A DNA stretch of 64,000 nt, taken from JBBRHQ01 sp963815645. Its GTDB lineage: Bacteria; Actinomycetota; Thermoleophilia; Solirubrobacterales; 70-9. Where the stretch lies: the NCBI GenBank assembly GCA_963815645.1, contig CAWFHL010000001.1, forward strand, positions 2,418,001 through 2,482,000. Reading direction: 5' to 3'. Below, one piece after another: positions 8,979 through 17,448 of the stretch. The first letter of the stretch is position 1; each line of letters begins with the position of its first letter. Position numbers and translations under genes: made by a program. The notes under the pieces are model-generated. The model had not been told where the DNA came from. It did no database searches and saw only the letters and a program-made list of their open reading frames with translations.

Positions 8979-9878
8979 ATGGTGGCGACGGCGATTCGCC
9001 TGGGCATGGGAGCGGTGCTGGTGGGGGCGGCCCTGTTGAAGCTCGCCAGCCCGCGCTCGAGCGTCGCCGCGCTGGCCACCTTCGGGTTCGCCGATTCGGC
9101 CCTGCGCTGGGTTGCGTGGGGGTCGCTGATCGCCGCCGAGCTGACTCTCGGGGTCGGGGTCGCCGCCGGGTCCGAAGCGGCCGCGTACCTGGCGGCCACC
9201 CTGATGGCGATGTTCGGCTTGCTGCTGCTCGGCGCCCTGATCCGGGGCCGCGCCGGAGCGCCGTGCGCCTGTTTCGGCTCCCGCTCCCGGGTCGGCGGGC
9301 TGGGAGTGCTCCGCAACCTGGCGATGGCCGCCGCCTACGCGGCGCTGCCGCTGCTGCCCGAGCCCTCACTGAGCACCGATCAGTGGTTGGGGCTGGGGCT
9401 GGCAGCTGCCCTGCTCGCCTCTGCCGGACTTGCCGTCGCGGTCCTCGCCCTGGCCCGGGAGGTGGGCATGCTGAGACTGCGGATGGGCCCGGCGGCGGCC
9501 CTTGAGATCATCGGCGAGGGCCCGCCTCTGGGCGAGGACGCCGGGCTCACGGAGCGATTCGCCCCTGCCCCGCCCGACAGCCTGCTGCTCGCGGTCTTCC
9601 TCTCGGAGGGGTGCCACGTCTGCCGCGGCCTGGAGCCCGTGGTCGAGGGTCTCGCCTCGGACCCCGCCCTCTCGGTGCTCGTGTTCGACGAGGTCCGCGA
9701 TGCCGAGGAATGGCGGCGGTTGGCGGTCCCCGGCAGCCCCTACGCCGCTGCGCTCGATCTCGACGGTCTCGTCCTCGCCAAGGGAAGCTTCAACAGCCTC
9801 ACCCAGATGGAGAGCATCCTCGCCACCGCCGAGCGGCGCCGTGCCGCCGAGGAGCCGATGCCACAAGCCCATGGCTGA
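8979..9878 (+). CDS. MauE/DoxX-type membrane protein fused to a thioredoxin-like domain
   Basis: 299 residues. The N-terminal half (about 1-150) has four or five membrane helices of the MauE redox-associated family, with the CACFG cysteine pair between helices. A further helix is followed by an extracytoplasmic thioredoxin-like domain (about 190-290) with a CHVC redox pair after LLAVFLSEG. MauE proteins pass reducing equivalents across the membrane for disulfide formation in secreted proteins, so a fused carrier is plausible. The electron acceptor is not identified. A broken lipoprotein gene lies on the other strand immediately downstream. Confidence 0.75.
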   Translation: MVATAIRLGMGAVLVGAALLKLASPRSSVAALATFGFADSALRWVAWGSLIAAELTLGVGVAAGSEAAAYLAATLMAMFGLLLLGALIRGRAGAPCACFGSRSRVGGLGVLRNLAMAAAYAALPLLPEPSLSTDQWLGLGLAAALLASAGLAVAVLALAREVGMLRLRMGPAAALEIIGEGPPLGEDAGLTERFAPAPPDSLLLAVFLSEGCHVCRGLEPVVEGLASDPALSVLVFDEVRDAEEWRRLAVPGSPYAAALDLDGLVLAKGSFNSLTQMESILATAERRRAAEEPMPQAHG

Positions 9879-9879
9879 G

Positions 9880-10313
9880 CACGACCCCTCCCGGTATCGC
9901 TGCTGCGGGGTCCACGTCCGCAAGTTAATGGACTGCTGCGCCCACTCCAGCTCGAGGTCAATGAGCGGCCGAGCCCGCCCTCGATCGTCACCACCGAGTC
10001 GGCGTCGACCAGCCTGGTTGGCAACCACCGGGGCGAGCCGGTCGGGCCGGGGTGCCCGATCGAGGCGCGAAGCGAGGATCGCGGCCCGCTCGTCTCCCGC
10101 GGACGGCGTGGTTGCCCCAAGGTGGTGCTCGCCGCTCGCTTGGGTGCCCCGTCCGCCGCTGCTGTTCCGCCTGACCCGTCGCCGGCGCCTCCGGTCCCCT
10201 GACCGCCGTCCCCACCCCAGCACAACCGGCGAGCCAGATCGCGGCCGCCGCGAGCGCCAGAGCGCGCGGCTACTGCGGGGGCTCGGTTTTTCCGGGCGCC
10301 CTCGGCTCGTCAT
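9880..10313 (-). pseudogene. frameshifted lipoprotein gene remnant
   Basis: On the minus strand an ATG at 10313 begins a basic n-region (MTSRGRPEKPSPRSSR). A one-base shift near 10256 then reads ALALAAAAIWLAGC, an ideal lipoprotein signal with lipobox LAGC. Further shifts are needed to read a Gly/Ala/Asp linker (about 10130-10215) and then an acidic/hydrophobic domain (DERAAILASRLDRAP near 10085) down to about 9890. No frame is open throughout. The product would be an exported lipoprotein of unknown function. Overlaps the 3' end of the upstream flavoprotein gene. Decay and consensus indels cannot be told apart here. Confidence 0.4.
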
Positions 10314-11511
10314 GCCACTCCCGCGGCAGCTCGACCTCGACCTCGAGCGGCGCGATCGGGGGCTCGAGCTCCTCCCTCAATACGCCCCCGGCCAGATACG
10401 GCGCCAGGAAGCGGCCGCTCACCTTCTGCGGCGGCCACCAGAGGCGGTCGCTCGAGACCGCGCCCTCTCCGGCGCCGCCGGAGAGGGTGTGGGCGAGGTT
10501 CAGCGACTCCCCGCCGGTGAGGAGCATCCCGCGCAGCACCGGGTGGAACGGTTGTGGCTCCAGGTCGGCCCCGAGGCGGGCCGCAATGTCCTCGGCAGCC
10601 GCGTCGGCCTGCTGGGTGCCGAGCCCGCCATGCTTGATCGGGAAGTTCGTTCCGTCGCCAGCGGCGTAGTGGTCGGGCTCTCCCTTCACCCTGGCATGCT
10701 CGTCGATCGGGATGAATCCCCCCGCATCGGCGGGCAGGCCGGGGATCGAGGGGCCCTCGAGCAAAGGCAGCGAGACGACCCGGGCGACCTCGAGCCGCTC
10801 GCCGCCCGGATGGAGGCTGAGCACCCCGCCGCCCTCCTCGGTGGCGCGGGTCGAGGATCTGACGTCGATCCCGCGCGCGGCGAGCATCTCGGAGAGGGCC
10901 TCCGAGGCCTGTGTGCCGAAGACGATCAGCGGGGACTCCTCCGGTGTGATCAGGACCAGCTTGAGTTTCAGCAGGCCGGCCTCCCGGGCCTTCCTCTGGG
11001 TCATCAGGGCCAGCTCGTAGACCGGCAGCGGCCAGGCACCGCTGGGCGGGACCACGAAAGCCATGCTCGCCGGCTGATCAGGATCGAGATCGGTCAGCAG
11101 ATCCGCGAGTGCGATTCGATCGCCGGAGACGTCGAGGGTTATCGCGTCCTCGAAGGCGGGGCGGAAGACGCCCCCGACGCAGATCACCGCGATCTCGTAC
11201 TCGACCCGGGAGCCGTCGCCGAGCTGCGCGTAGTGCGCTTCCGCGTTGACCCCCTCGATGCCCTGCTGGACGAAGCGGGCGCCGAATTCCTCGGCGATAG
11301 GAGCAAGCTCGCGGTGTGCGGCCGCCTCGGAGGTGAAGGGCTCCTCGACGAGGTGCGGCTTGTAGACGAAGTCGGGGCGCGGCGCGACCAGCGTCACTTC
11401 GACCCGGTCGCCGGCGAGGTGGTGCAGGGCGATCAGCGATTCGAGACCGGCGATTCCGCCGCCCGCAATCAGGACCCGGGCCCTGTCAGTGTTGCCGCCG
11501 CCGTGGGTCAT
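10270..11511 (-). CDS. FAD-dependent pyridine-nucleotide-disulfide-type oxidoreductase (NDH-2/SQR-like)
   Basis: About 413 residues. The start is placed at the ATG at 11511 because CAGGAG lies 8 bases upstream; an upstream ATG at 11544 is also in frame. The N-terminal Rossmann motif VLIAGGGIAGLES binds FAD. DHYAAGDGTNFPIKHGG is the second FAD-binding segment of the NDH-2/sulfide:quinone reductase group. No redox-active CxxC is visible. It probably passes electrons from a soluble donor to quinone or another acceptor; the substrate is unknown. The C-terminal tail is polar and proline-rich. Divergent from the glycosyltransferase gene. Confidence 0.8.
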   Translation of the reverse strand: MTHGGGNTDRARVLIAGGGIAGLESLIALHHLAGDRVEVTLVAPRPDFVYKPHLVEEPFTSEAAAHRELAPIAEEFGARFVQQGIEGVNAEAHYAQLGDGSRVEYEIAVICVGGVFRPAFEDAITLDVSGDRIALADLLTDLDPDQPASMAFVVPPSGAWPLPVYELALMTQRKAREAGLLKLKLVLITPEESPLIVFGTQASEALSEMLAARGIDVRSSTRATEEGGGVLSLHPGGERLEVARVVSLPLLEGPSIPGLPADAGGFIPIDEHARVKGEPDHYAAGDGTNFPIKHGGLGTQQADAAAEDIAARLGADLEPQPFHPVLRGMLLTGGESLNLAHTLSGGAGEGAVSSDRLWWPPQKVSGRFLAPYLAGGVLREELEPPIAPLEVEVELPREWHDEPRAPGKTEPPQ

Positions 11512-11572
11512 GTCTCCTGAATCATCCTCCATTCGGCACGCCACTGCCCTCGGGACATTAGGGTGGTCGGAG

Positions 11573-12988
11573 ATGGCTGGACTCGTCCAAGTAGAAGTTG
11601 CCCCAGAGCCGGTGGAGAGGTTCCGAGATCTGCTCGGGGCCGACTATGCGGCGGTCGAGGCCGGGGCCTCGCGGGCGCGCGAATTCCTCGCCGGACGGGT
11701 GATCTGGCAGGTCAACTCGACCGCCCGGGGGGGTGGGGTGGCGGAGATGCTGCGCAGCCATCTGGCCTACGTGCGGGCGGTCGGGATCGACGTTCGCTGG
11801 GTCCTGGCCGGCGGGGGAGACGATTTCTTCGTGGTCACCAAGCGGATCCACAACAATTTGCACGGGTCCGCCGGCGACGGCGGAGAGCTCGGACCGGCCG
11901 AGCGCGCCGCCTATGAACGCGGCCTGGAGACGACAATGGCGGAGCTGTCCCGGGTGGTTCGGCCCGGGGACATCGCCTTCCTCCACGACCCCCAAACGCT
12001 CGGCCTGATCGGCCCGATGCGCGAGGTCGGCGCCAAGGTGCTCTGGCGCTGCCATGTCGGCGTCGATGAGCCGAACGAGATCGTCAAGCGCTCCTGGCGC
12101 TTCCTGCAGCCCTACGCGAGCAGGGCCGACGCCTGCGTCTTCTCCCGTGAGCAATACGTCTGGGACGACCTCGACCGCGACAAGGTGACGATCATCCCGC
12201 CGTCGATCGACCCGTTCTCGCCCAAGAACCAAGAGCTCGCCCCCGAGGCGTTGGAGGCGATCCTCGACGTGGCCGGGATCGGTCCCGACGGCCGGGAGGG
12301 GCCATCGGTTTTCAAGCGAACCGACGACACGCCGGGGCGGGTCGATCGCCCCGGCGAGATGATCCAGGAATCTCCGGTGGCGAAAGATGCGTTGCTGGTC
12401 TCCCAGGTCTCCCGCTGGGACAAGCTCAAGGACCCGATCGGGCTGATCGACTGCTTCGCCGAGTACGTTCCCGATCCGGCCGCCCACCTGCTGCTGGCGG
12501 GCCCGGACGTCAAGGCTGTCGCCGACGACCCCGAGGGCGCCGAGGTCCTCGACCAGGTGATCGCCCGCCGCGCCGCCCTCGATCCGGATGCGCGATCGCG
12601 GGTCCACCTTGCGATGCTGCCGCTCGACGACATCGAGGAGAACGCGGCGATTGTCAACGCCGTTCAACGGCGCTCGCAGGTGGTGGTACAGAAGAGCATC
12701 GCCGAAGGCTTCGGCCTGACCGTCTCGGAGGCGATGTGGAAGGAGACTCCCGTCGTCGCCAGCAGAGTCGGGGGCATCCAGGATCAGATCGTCGACGGGG
12801 AGAGCGGCCTGATGCTCGAGCCCCGCGACCTGCCCGGATTCGGCGCCGCCGTCTCCTCCCTGCTCGACGATCCGGCCCGCGCCGAGCGCCTCGGTCTCGC
12901 CGGCCGCGAGAGGGTCGCGGAGAAGTTCCTCGTCACCGGCCGGCTGCTGAGCTACTTCGAGGTCTTCCTCGGCCTGCTCTCCCGCTAG
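11573..12988 (+). CDS. GT4 glycosyltransferase, trehalose-synthase (TreT)-like
   Basis: 471 residues. The N-terminal half carries IWQVNSTARGGGVAEML, the acceptor-domain signature of TreT-type trehalose glycosyltransferring synthases. The C-terminal half has the retaining GT-B nucleotide-sugar site (KSIAEGFGLTVSEAMWKETPVVASRVGGI, with the E-x7-E pattern). The family makes trehalose from NDP-glucose and glucose, a compatible solute. Starts 62 bp from the divergent flavoprotein gene. An insertion around residues 240-280 is less conserved. Confidence 0.85.
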   Translation: MAGLVQVEVAPEPVERFRDLLGADYAAVEAGASRAREFLAGRVIWQVNSTARGGGVAEMLRSHLAYVRAVGIDVRWVLAGGGDDFFVVTKRIHNNLHGSAGDGGELGPAERAAYERGLETTMAELSRVVRPGDIAFLHDPQTLGLIGPMREVGAKVLWRCHVGVDEPNEIVKRSWRFLQPYASRADACVFSREQYVWDDLDRDKVTIIPPSIDPFSPKNQELAPEALEAILDVAGIGPDGREGPSVFKRTDDTPGRVDRPGEMIQESPVAKDALLVSQVSRWDKLKDPIGLIDCFAEYVPDPAAHLLLAGPDVKAVADDPEGAEVLDQVIARRAALDPDARSRVHLAMLPLDDIEENAAIVNAVQRRSQVVVQKSIAEGFGLTVSEAMWKETPVVASRVGGIQDQIVDGESGLMLEPRDLPGFGAAVSSLLDDPARAERLGLAGRERVAEKFLVTGRLLSYFEVFLGLLSR

Positions 12989-13024
12989 CGAACGAGCCCG
13001 GTTTCGAGGCCTCTTGTCGCGTTC

Positions 13025-13043
13025 TTTGCCGGATCCTTACAAG
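13025..13043 (+). promoter_or_regulatory. candidate response-regulator site A
   Basis: TTTGCCGG followed 11 bp later by CTTACAAG, 46 bp before the start at 13089. The first half matches the site at 17362-17380, where TTTGCCGA and TTTACCGA are also spaced 11 bp, the usual spacing for OmpR/PhoB-type regulators. The second half matches at only 5 of 8 positions. Confidence 0.3.
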
Positions 13044-13088
13044 ACGCGGAGCATCCTGATTGGACCATCCAAAGAGGAGTCGGACCAG

Positions 13089-13397
13089 ATGAAAAGGAAA
13101 AGAGCAAAACTCGCGGCAATGGCCACCGTGGTCGGTCTTGGCGGGCTCGCCGGCGTGGCTCTCGCTTCCAACCCCGGGACTCCCACCGGTCCGGCGACGG
13201 CCGCCAGCCGCTCAGCGCCGGGAACGCGGCCGATCGTGACCGGCGCAAGCGGCGCGGCGCCCGCCTTGCCGACCGCCTCCAGCATTCCCGCCGGCCACGC
13301 GATCACGGCTCCGGCGGGCGGGTCGCGCCACCGCCCGGTGGTTACCCGGACCAGCGGCGCCGCCGGGACCTTCGGTGGCGAGGAGCGCGACGATTGA
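13089..13397 (+). CDS. small secreted Ala/Thr/Pro-rich protein
   Basis: 102 residues: a basic n-region (MKRKRAK), a hydrophobic signal segment MATVVGLGGLAGVALAS, then a low-complexity Ala/Gly/Ser/Thr/Pro region ending in acidic EERDD. The signal segment closely resembles that of the Gly/His-rich protein encoded at 17449 (VGLGGLAGVAL in both), so the two look like paralogues. AGAGGAG precedes the start. First of a tight three-gene run ending with a haem-binding protein. Function unknown. Confidence 0.65.
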   Translation: MKRKRAKLAAMATVVGLGGLAGVALASNPGTPTGPATAASRSAPGTRPIVTGASGAAPALPTASSIPAGHAITAPAGGSRHRPVVTRTSGAAGTFGGEERDD

Positions 13398-13410
13398 CGT
13401 GGGCGCCGGC

Positions 13411-13677
13411 ATGAGCTTCACCTCCGAGCAGGCGCGCCGCTACGGCGAGGAGATCGGAATCGAATGGGAGTCAGCTCCCTTCGACGTCGAGCAGTTCCGG
13501 ATCGGCATGGGCGTCGAGCTCGAGCACGGGTCACAGGACGCCACCACCGACGTCACCGGCGACGACCCGATCGTGACCGCCAAGATCGCGCTGGCCCACC
13601 TGAAGGAGTTCCCGGACTACTACACCCGCCTCGAGGCGATGGAGGAGGAAGCCAAGAGGGATCAGGGAATCGAATGA
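13411..13677 (+). CDS. DUF5661-type small protein
   Basis: 88 residues with the pattern EWESAPFDVEQFRIGMGVELEHGSQDATTDVTGDDPIVTAKIALAHL in its centre and PDYYTRLEAME after it, recognised as the DUF5661 family. Cytosolic, acidic, no membrane segment. The ATG at 13411 is used; a GTG 12 codons upstream is in frame but overlaps the preceding gene. Its stop overlaps the next start (ATGATGA context at 13674-13679), so it is coupled to the haem-binding protein gene. Role unknown. Confidence 0.7.
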   Translation: MSFTSEQARRYGEEIGIEWESAPFDVEQFRIGMGVELEHGSQDATTDVTGDDPIVTAKIALAHLKEFPDYYTRLEAMEEEAKRDQGIE

Positions 13678-14147
13678 TGCGACGCTGGGGCCTGCGCCGC
13701 ATCGTCCGCTATGCGCTGCTCGGAGGCCTTGGGCTGCTGCTGCTGATTCAGCTCATTCCCTACGGACGTGACCACGGCAATCCCCCGGTCAGCAGGGCCG
13801 CCCGGTGGACGGACCCCAAGGGGGAGCAGCTCGCCCGGCAGTCCTGTTACGACTGCCACAGCAATCTCACCGAGTGGCGCTGGTACTCGAATATCGCGCC
13901 GATGTCCTGGCTGATCCAGCGCGACGTCGACGAGGGCCGGGCGGTGCTCAACTTCTCCGAGTGGAACCGAGCACAGCCGGACCTCGGCGAGCTGCTCGAC
14001 CAGGTATCGGGCGGCGGGATGCCGCCGATCCAGTACACGCTGATCCATCCCTCCGCCGGCCTTTCGACGGCTGAGAAGTCACAACTGGCCCACGCGCTCA
14101 CGCGGCTCTATGGTTCGGACCTGCCACCGATCGGCGGCGGCGGTTAA
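13674..14147 (+). CDS. membrane-anchored haem-binding (c-type, CxxCH) protein
   Basis: 157 residues: one N-terminal membrane helix (about 10-30), then a periplasmic-type domain with SCYDCHSN, a single CxxCH covalent haem site near residue 62, followed by WRWYSNIAPMSWLIQRDVDEGR and LNFSEWNR, the signature of the Haem_bd family. It probably acts in electron transfer or haem sensing outside the membrane. It ends 50 bp inside the 3' end of a convergent gene. Its neighbourhood (ferric-reductase-like protein, ferredoxin, ApbE) suggests a role in the same redox system. Confidence 0.8.
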   Translation: MMRRWGLRRIVRYALLGGLGLLLLIQLIPYGRDHGNPPVSRAARWTDPKGEQLARQSCYDCHSNLTEWRWYSNIAPMSWLIQRDVDEGRAVLNFSEWNRAQPDLGELLDQVSGGGMPPIQYTLIHPSAGLSTAEKSQLAHALTRLYGSDLPPIGGGG

Positions 14148-14571
14148 TTCCCCTGGGCGGGATCGGAGCCGGGGTGTCTGGGCCCTCGCCGCTCCCATCT
14201 ATGAGGCGCATTCGCGGGCGGGAGGCCGGCTGACCTGGGGATGACGCCGTCCGAAGAAGCGCCCGGGTTTGGCGCGTGACGCGGTCATCGACCCAGCTCA
14301 GGATGCCCTTTCTCGAAAGACGAAACCCCGCAGGAGGCAGGGAGGCGAGGATGAGCTCGGCGAAGCTCGCGCTCAGGCGCCCCGCGAGCTCCTCGTTGCT
14401 GGTCGCATGGAGTAGGAGCGCCCGCGAGATCTCGGTGTCGTCGTCGCACCGGCCGAGAGGGCCGGCCGACTCCTCTTCGCCGACGATCAGCGGGTGTGAG
14501 AGATTCCCCGCCTCGACGAACACGGCTCTCCCGAACGCCGTCCATTTACCGACATAGTTGATCTCGTCCAT
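14098..14571 (-). CDS. hypothetical cytosolic protein (DUF6166-like)
   Basis: 157 residues with no signal or membrane segment. The region ISRALLLHATSNEELAGRL followed by a Phe-rich helix and GILSWVDDRV resembles DUF6166-type proteins; the tail after about residue 110 is Arg/Pro-rich and may be read in a wrong frame after an indel. The frame overlaps the haem-protein gene at its 3' end by 50 bp. No function assigned. Confidence 0.45.
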   Translation of the reverse strand: MDEINYVGKWTAFGRAVFVEAGNLSHPLIVGEEESAGPLGRCDDDTEISRALLLHATSNEELAGRLSASFAELILASLPPAGFRLSRKGILSWVDDRVTRQTRALLRTASSPGQPASRPRMRLIDGSGEGPDTPAPIPPRGINRRRRSVAGPNHRAA

Positions 14572-14696
14572 TCTTCGGCCTCCTTCGGCTTCTGAGCGAG
14601 GCTGTCCAAGCAATTGGAGCACTGCGTCGCACAAGGGACGGCATCGAGATCGGAAAGAGCCGGCGAAGCTTTCGGCCGCGCGGCGGCCGGCCCTGC

Positions 14697-15131
14697 TTAG
14701 TCGTCCCCGCCTGCGGAGTGGCCCCCGCCTCCGTGGGAGTCGGAACTCCCACCCGCGTGGGAGGCGGAACCATCGCCCGAGCCGGCCGGCGATGATGGGG
14801 CCGGCGGAGCGGGCGGAGTGGTCGAAGAGGCCGGTGGGGGCGCCGGGGCCGGGGCGGTCGAAGTGGACGATGGCGCAGTCGGCACCGGCGACGGCGTCTG
14901 CACCCCCCCCGCATGATCGCGGTGTCGCCGGTGATGTCGCCGCCGTTGCGGATTGGGGGATACGGGCGACGCCGGTTTCGGGACCAGCTGGTCGCCGGCG
15001 GATATTGGTTCGGACGCGAGCCCGATCTGCTGGCTCGAGAGGCGACTCGCCGCGAGCGAAACGGCCGCCGCGACAACAATTCCGAGCAGCGCAAACCCCA
15101 GCCACCGGATCCAGGCGGGAGGGCTCACCAC
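14697..15131 (-). CDS. single-pass membrane protein with Pro/Ser and Gly/His-rich tail
   Basis: About 144 residues from the GTG at 15131: one membrane helix (WIRWLGFALLGIVVAAAVSL), a basic RRRHHRRHRDH patch, a long Pro/Ala/Ser/Thr linker and a C-terminal SHGGGGHSAGGDD tail. The tail resembles the end of the protein encoded at 17449-18141 (SHHGGGRKGGGDD). Located 67 bp after the histidine-kinase gene, probably the third gene of the regulator-kinase operon. Could be a metal-binding or partner protein of the Gly/His-rich system; function unknown. Confidence 0.55.
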   Translation of the reverse strand: MVSPPAWIRWLGFALLGIVVAAAVSLAASRLSSQQIGLASEPISAGDQLVPKPASPVSPNPQRRRHHRRHRDHAGGVQTPSPVPTAPSSTSTAPAPAPPPASSTTPPAPPAPSSPAGSGDGSASHAGGSSDSHGGGGHSAGGDD

Positions 15132-15198
15132 CCACTGCTCCGATCGGGTCGAATCACTATCGCGACGATAGGCGGACGAGCGTAAAGAGCCGGCAAAG

Positions 15199-16527
15199 TC
15201 AGTCGCTCCATTCCCGGCCCTGACGCTCTCGGTCCAGCATGATCGTGGCCTCCAGCCCTCCGCTGGCGCGATTCTCGAGCCTGACGTCGCCGCCCCATTC
15301 GCGGGCCAGCTCGCGCGCGATCGCCAGTCCCAGCCCGGTCCCTCCGGAGACCCTGCGGCCCGCGCTCCCACGCCTGAAGCGCTCGAACACACCTTCTTCC
15401 TCGCCCGGCTCGAGTCCAGGGCCCTGATCGCGGACGGCGACGCGGTCGGGGCCGGCGCTGACGGTCACGGTCGAGCCGCTCCCGGAGTATGTGATCGCGT
15501 TCTCGACCAGCGCGTCTATTGCGCGATCGAGATCTCCACGGGTGCCGAGAGGCCGCCCGGGCCGCCCGTCGGAATTCGTCACCAGGTCAACCCCCTGCTC
15601 GGCGGCGGTGCTGCGCCATCTCTCGCCAGCGCGCTCGACGGCCTCGCCCAGGTCCATCGGCTCCCCGGGCAACTCGCGCTCACCGGCCCGACCGAGGATC
15701 AGCAGCTCGTCGACCATGCCGGAGAGACGGTCGATCTCTCGCATTCCGGCGTCGAGCTCGGAGGCCGCCGGATCGTCGTTCCTAACCCGATCCCTGAGCG
15801 CCTCCAACCGTAACCGCAATCCGGTCAGCGGAGTCCTCAGCTGGTGCGAGGCGTCGGCGACGAAGTCCTCCTGCACCCGCAGCAGGCGCTTGATCCGCCT
15901 GGTCATCTCGTTGAAGTTCCTCGCCAGCGATCGCTGCTCGGAGCTGCCCTCGATCGCCACCGTCGCGTCGAGGTTGCCGTGAGCGACTGCCCTGGCGGCA
16001 TCATCGAGCTTGCGAATCGGGCGCGCGACCTGCTGCGCGATCAGCGCTCCGGCTGCCATCCCGAGGACCAGCACCACTCCGGCGAGAAGGGCGAGGTCGA
16101 GGATTGATGTCTTCACGGCCCGGTGGACTGCCGCGACGCTCTGGGTGATGCGCACTGCTCCGACCGGGCGGCCACGGCGGATCACCGGGACGGCGGTGGC
16201 GAGAATCTCCGCACCGAGCGTGTTGCTGTGGCGCTGGACCTGCTCGCTGGTGCCGCTCAGTGCTGTGGCCACCTCGGGCCTGCCGCCGTAATTGCTCCCG
16301 AGCGGAGCGCCGGAGGCGCTGTCGGCCAGCAGAGAGCCGTTGCGGTCGACGACTATCACCCTGCCGCGAACGGTTCCCGCAGAGATCCCGACGAGCTGGT
16401 GAAGATTCCACCGCTGGGCCGGGCCGAGAAGCTCGGCGGAGGTGGCTGCGACGACGTCAGCTTGGCTCTTGGCCTGGCCACGAACCTCCGAGTCCACCCG
16501 ATCGCGGAGGCTGATCGCGAGCGGCAC
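15199..16527 (-). CDS. sensor histidine kinase
   Basis: 442 residues from the first canonical start. An extracytoplasmic sensor region (about 20-150) is followed by a membrane helix, HAMP (ARPIRKLDDAARAVAHGNLDA), the HisKA dimerisation box DASHQLRTPLTGLR (phospho-His), and the ATPase boxes VENAITYSGSG, RDQGPGL and GGTGLGLAIA. A first membrane helix (LLLALAYVLLLALIAL) is encoded just upstream in frame, beginning at a GTA codon (16596) that overlaps the regulator stop, so the true start is probably 16596 with an altered codon. Works with the adjacent response regulator. Confidence 0.9.
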   Translation of the reverse strand: MPLAISLRDRVDSEVRGQAKSQADVVAATSAELLGPAQRWNLHQLVGISAGTVRGRVIVVDRNGSLLADSASGAPLGSNYGGRPEVATALSGTSEQVQRHSNTLGAEILATAVPVIRRGRPVGAVRITQSVAAVHRAVKTSILDLALLAGVVLVLGMAAGALIAQQVARPIRKLDDAARAVAHGNLDATVAIEGSSEQRSLARNFNEMTRRIKRLLRVQEDFVADASHQLRTPLTGLRLRLEALRDRVRNDDPAASELDAGMREIDRLSGMVDELLILGRAGERELPGEPMDLGEAVERAGERWRSTAAEQGVDLVTNSDGRPGRPLGTRGDLDRAIDALVENAITYSGSGSTVTVSAGPDRVAVRDQGPGLEPGEEEGVFERFRRGSAGRRVSGGTGLGLAIARELAREWGGDVRLENRASGGLEATIMLDRERQGREWSD

Positions 16528-16592
16528 TCCCAGGGCGATCAGCGCGAGCAGGAGGACATATGCCAGCGCCAGCAGGAGGGTGGCCCTGAGGC

Positions 16593-17312
16593 TTACGGCG
16601 CCTCCACCTCCGGCGCAGCGAAGCGGAAGCCCACGCCTCGCACGGTCTCGATGTAGCGGGGGCTCCCGGGGTCATCGCCGAGCTTGCGCCGCAGCCAACC
16701 AATGTGGACGTCGAGCGTCTTGGTCGAGCCGAACCAGTTGACGTCCCAGACCCTCGACATCAGGTCCTCCCGGGTCACCACCTGACCGCCGTTGCGCGCC
16801 AGTTCCGCTAGCAGGTCGAACTCCTTGCGGCTGAGCTGGAGCTCCTCGCCGGCGAGTCGGGCGATACGGGCCCCCGGGTCCAGCTCGAGTTCGCTGATAG
16901 CGATCACCGGCTCCTCGCCCTTAGGCCGCGGGGTGCTGCGGCGCAGCACCGCCCGGATCCGGGAGATCACTTCGCTGGCGCTGAACGGTTTCACCACGTA
17001 GTCGTCGGCTCCCAGCTCGAGGCCGACGATCCGGTCCATCTCGGTACCGCGCGCGGTCAGCATCACGATCGGCACGTCGGAGCGGCGCCGCAGCTCGCGG
17101 CAGACGTCCCGCCCGTCGGCGTCCGGAAGGCCGAGATCGAGGAGCACGAGATCGGGATCGGTGTCGTCGGCCAGCTCCAGGGCCTCGGCGCCCGTGGTCG
17201 TCACCATCGGCTCGTAGCCCGCCCTGCGGAGGGCGTCGGCGAACGGCTGCGATATGGACTTCTCATCCTCGACGAAGAGGATCCGCCCGTTGCTTGGGGC
17301 TGGAGTGCCCAT
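16593..17312 (-). CDS. OmpR/PhoB-family response regulator
   Basis: 239 residues from the ATG at 17312 (an in-frame ATG at 17339 would extend it by 9). The receiver domain (about 10-125) has acidic ED, phospho-acceptor DLGLPD and VKPF Lys; the winged-helix DNA-binding domain (about 140-235) has KEFDLLAELARN and RYIETVRGVGFRF. First gene of an operon with the histidine kinase and a membrane protein; divergent from the Gly/His-rich gene at 17449. It probably binds the repeats at 17362-17380. Confidence 0.92.
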   Translation of the reverse strand: MGTPAPSNGRILFVEDEKSISQPFADALRRAGYEPMVTTTGAEALELADDTDPDLVLLDLGLPDADGRDVCRELRRRSDVPIVMLTARGTEMDRIVGLELGADDYVVKPFSASEVISRIRAVLRRSTPRPKGEEPVIAISELELDPGARIARLAGEELQLSRKEFDLLAELARNGGQVVTREDLMSRVWDVNWFGSTKTLDVHIGWLRRKLGDDPGSPRYIETVRGVGFRFAAPEVEAP

Positions 17313-17361
17313 GCGGCCACTGTAGCGGCGGCCGATCACCGCTAAGGCCCTCGCCCGAGGT

Positions 17362-17380
17362 TTTGCCGAGCCTTTACCGA
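17362..17380 (+). promoter_or_regulatory. candidate response-regulator operator B
   Basis: Direct repeat TTTGCCGA and TTTACCGA with 11-bp spacing in the intergenic region between the divergent response regulator and the Gly/His-rich gene. The spacing is that of OmpR/PhoB-type binding sites. A related sequence precedes the paralogous gene at 13089. Inference from pattern only. Confidence 0.4.
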
Positions 17381-17448
17381 CCCCTTGGTGGCGCTTGGCA
17401 GCCGCCGCCGCAGGATGCCGGGGTGCAATCGGCGATCAGGAGGAATAG

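Noticed and set aside
10270..11511. L-aspartate oxidase (nadB) to complete the NAD pathway with nadA and nadC
   Set aside because: The flavoprotein has the NDH-2/SQR pattern, not the succinate-dehydrogenase-like fold of NadB.
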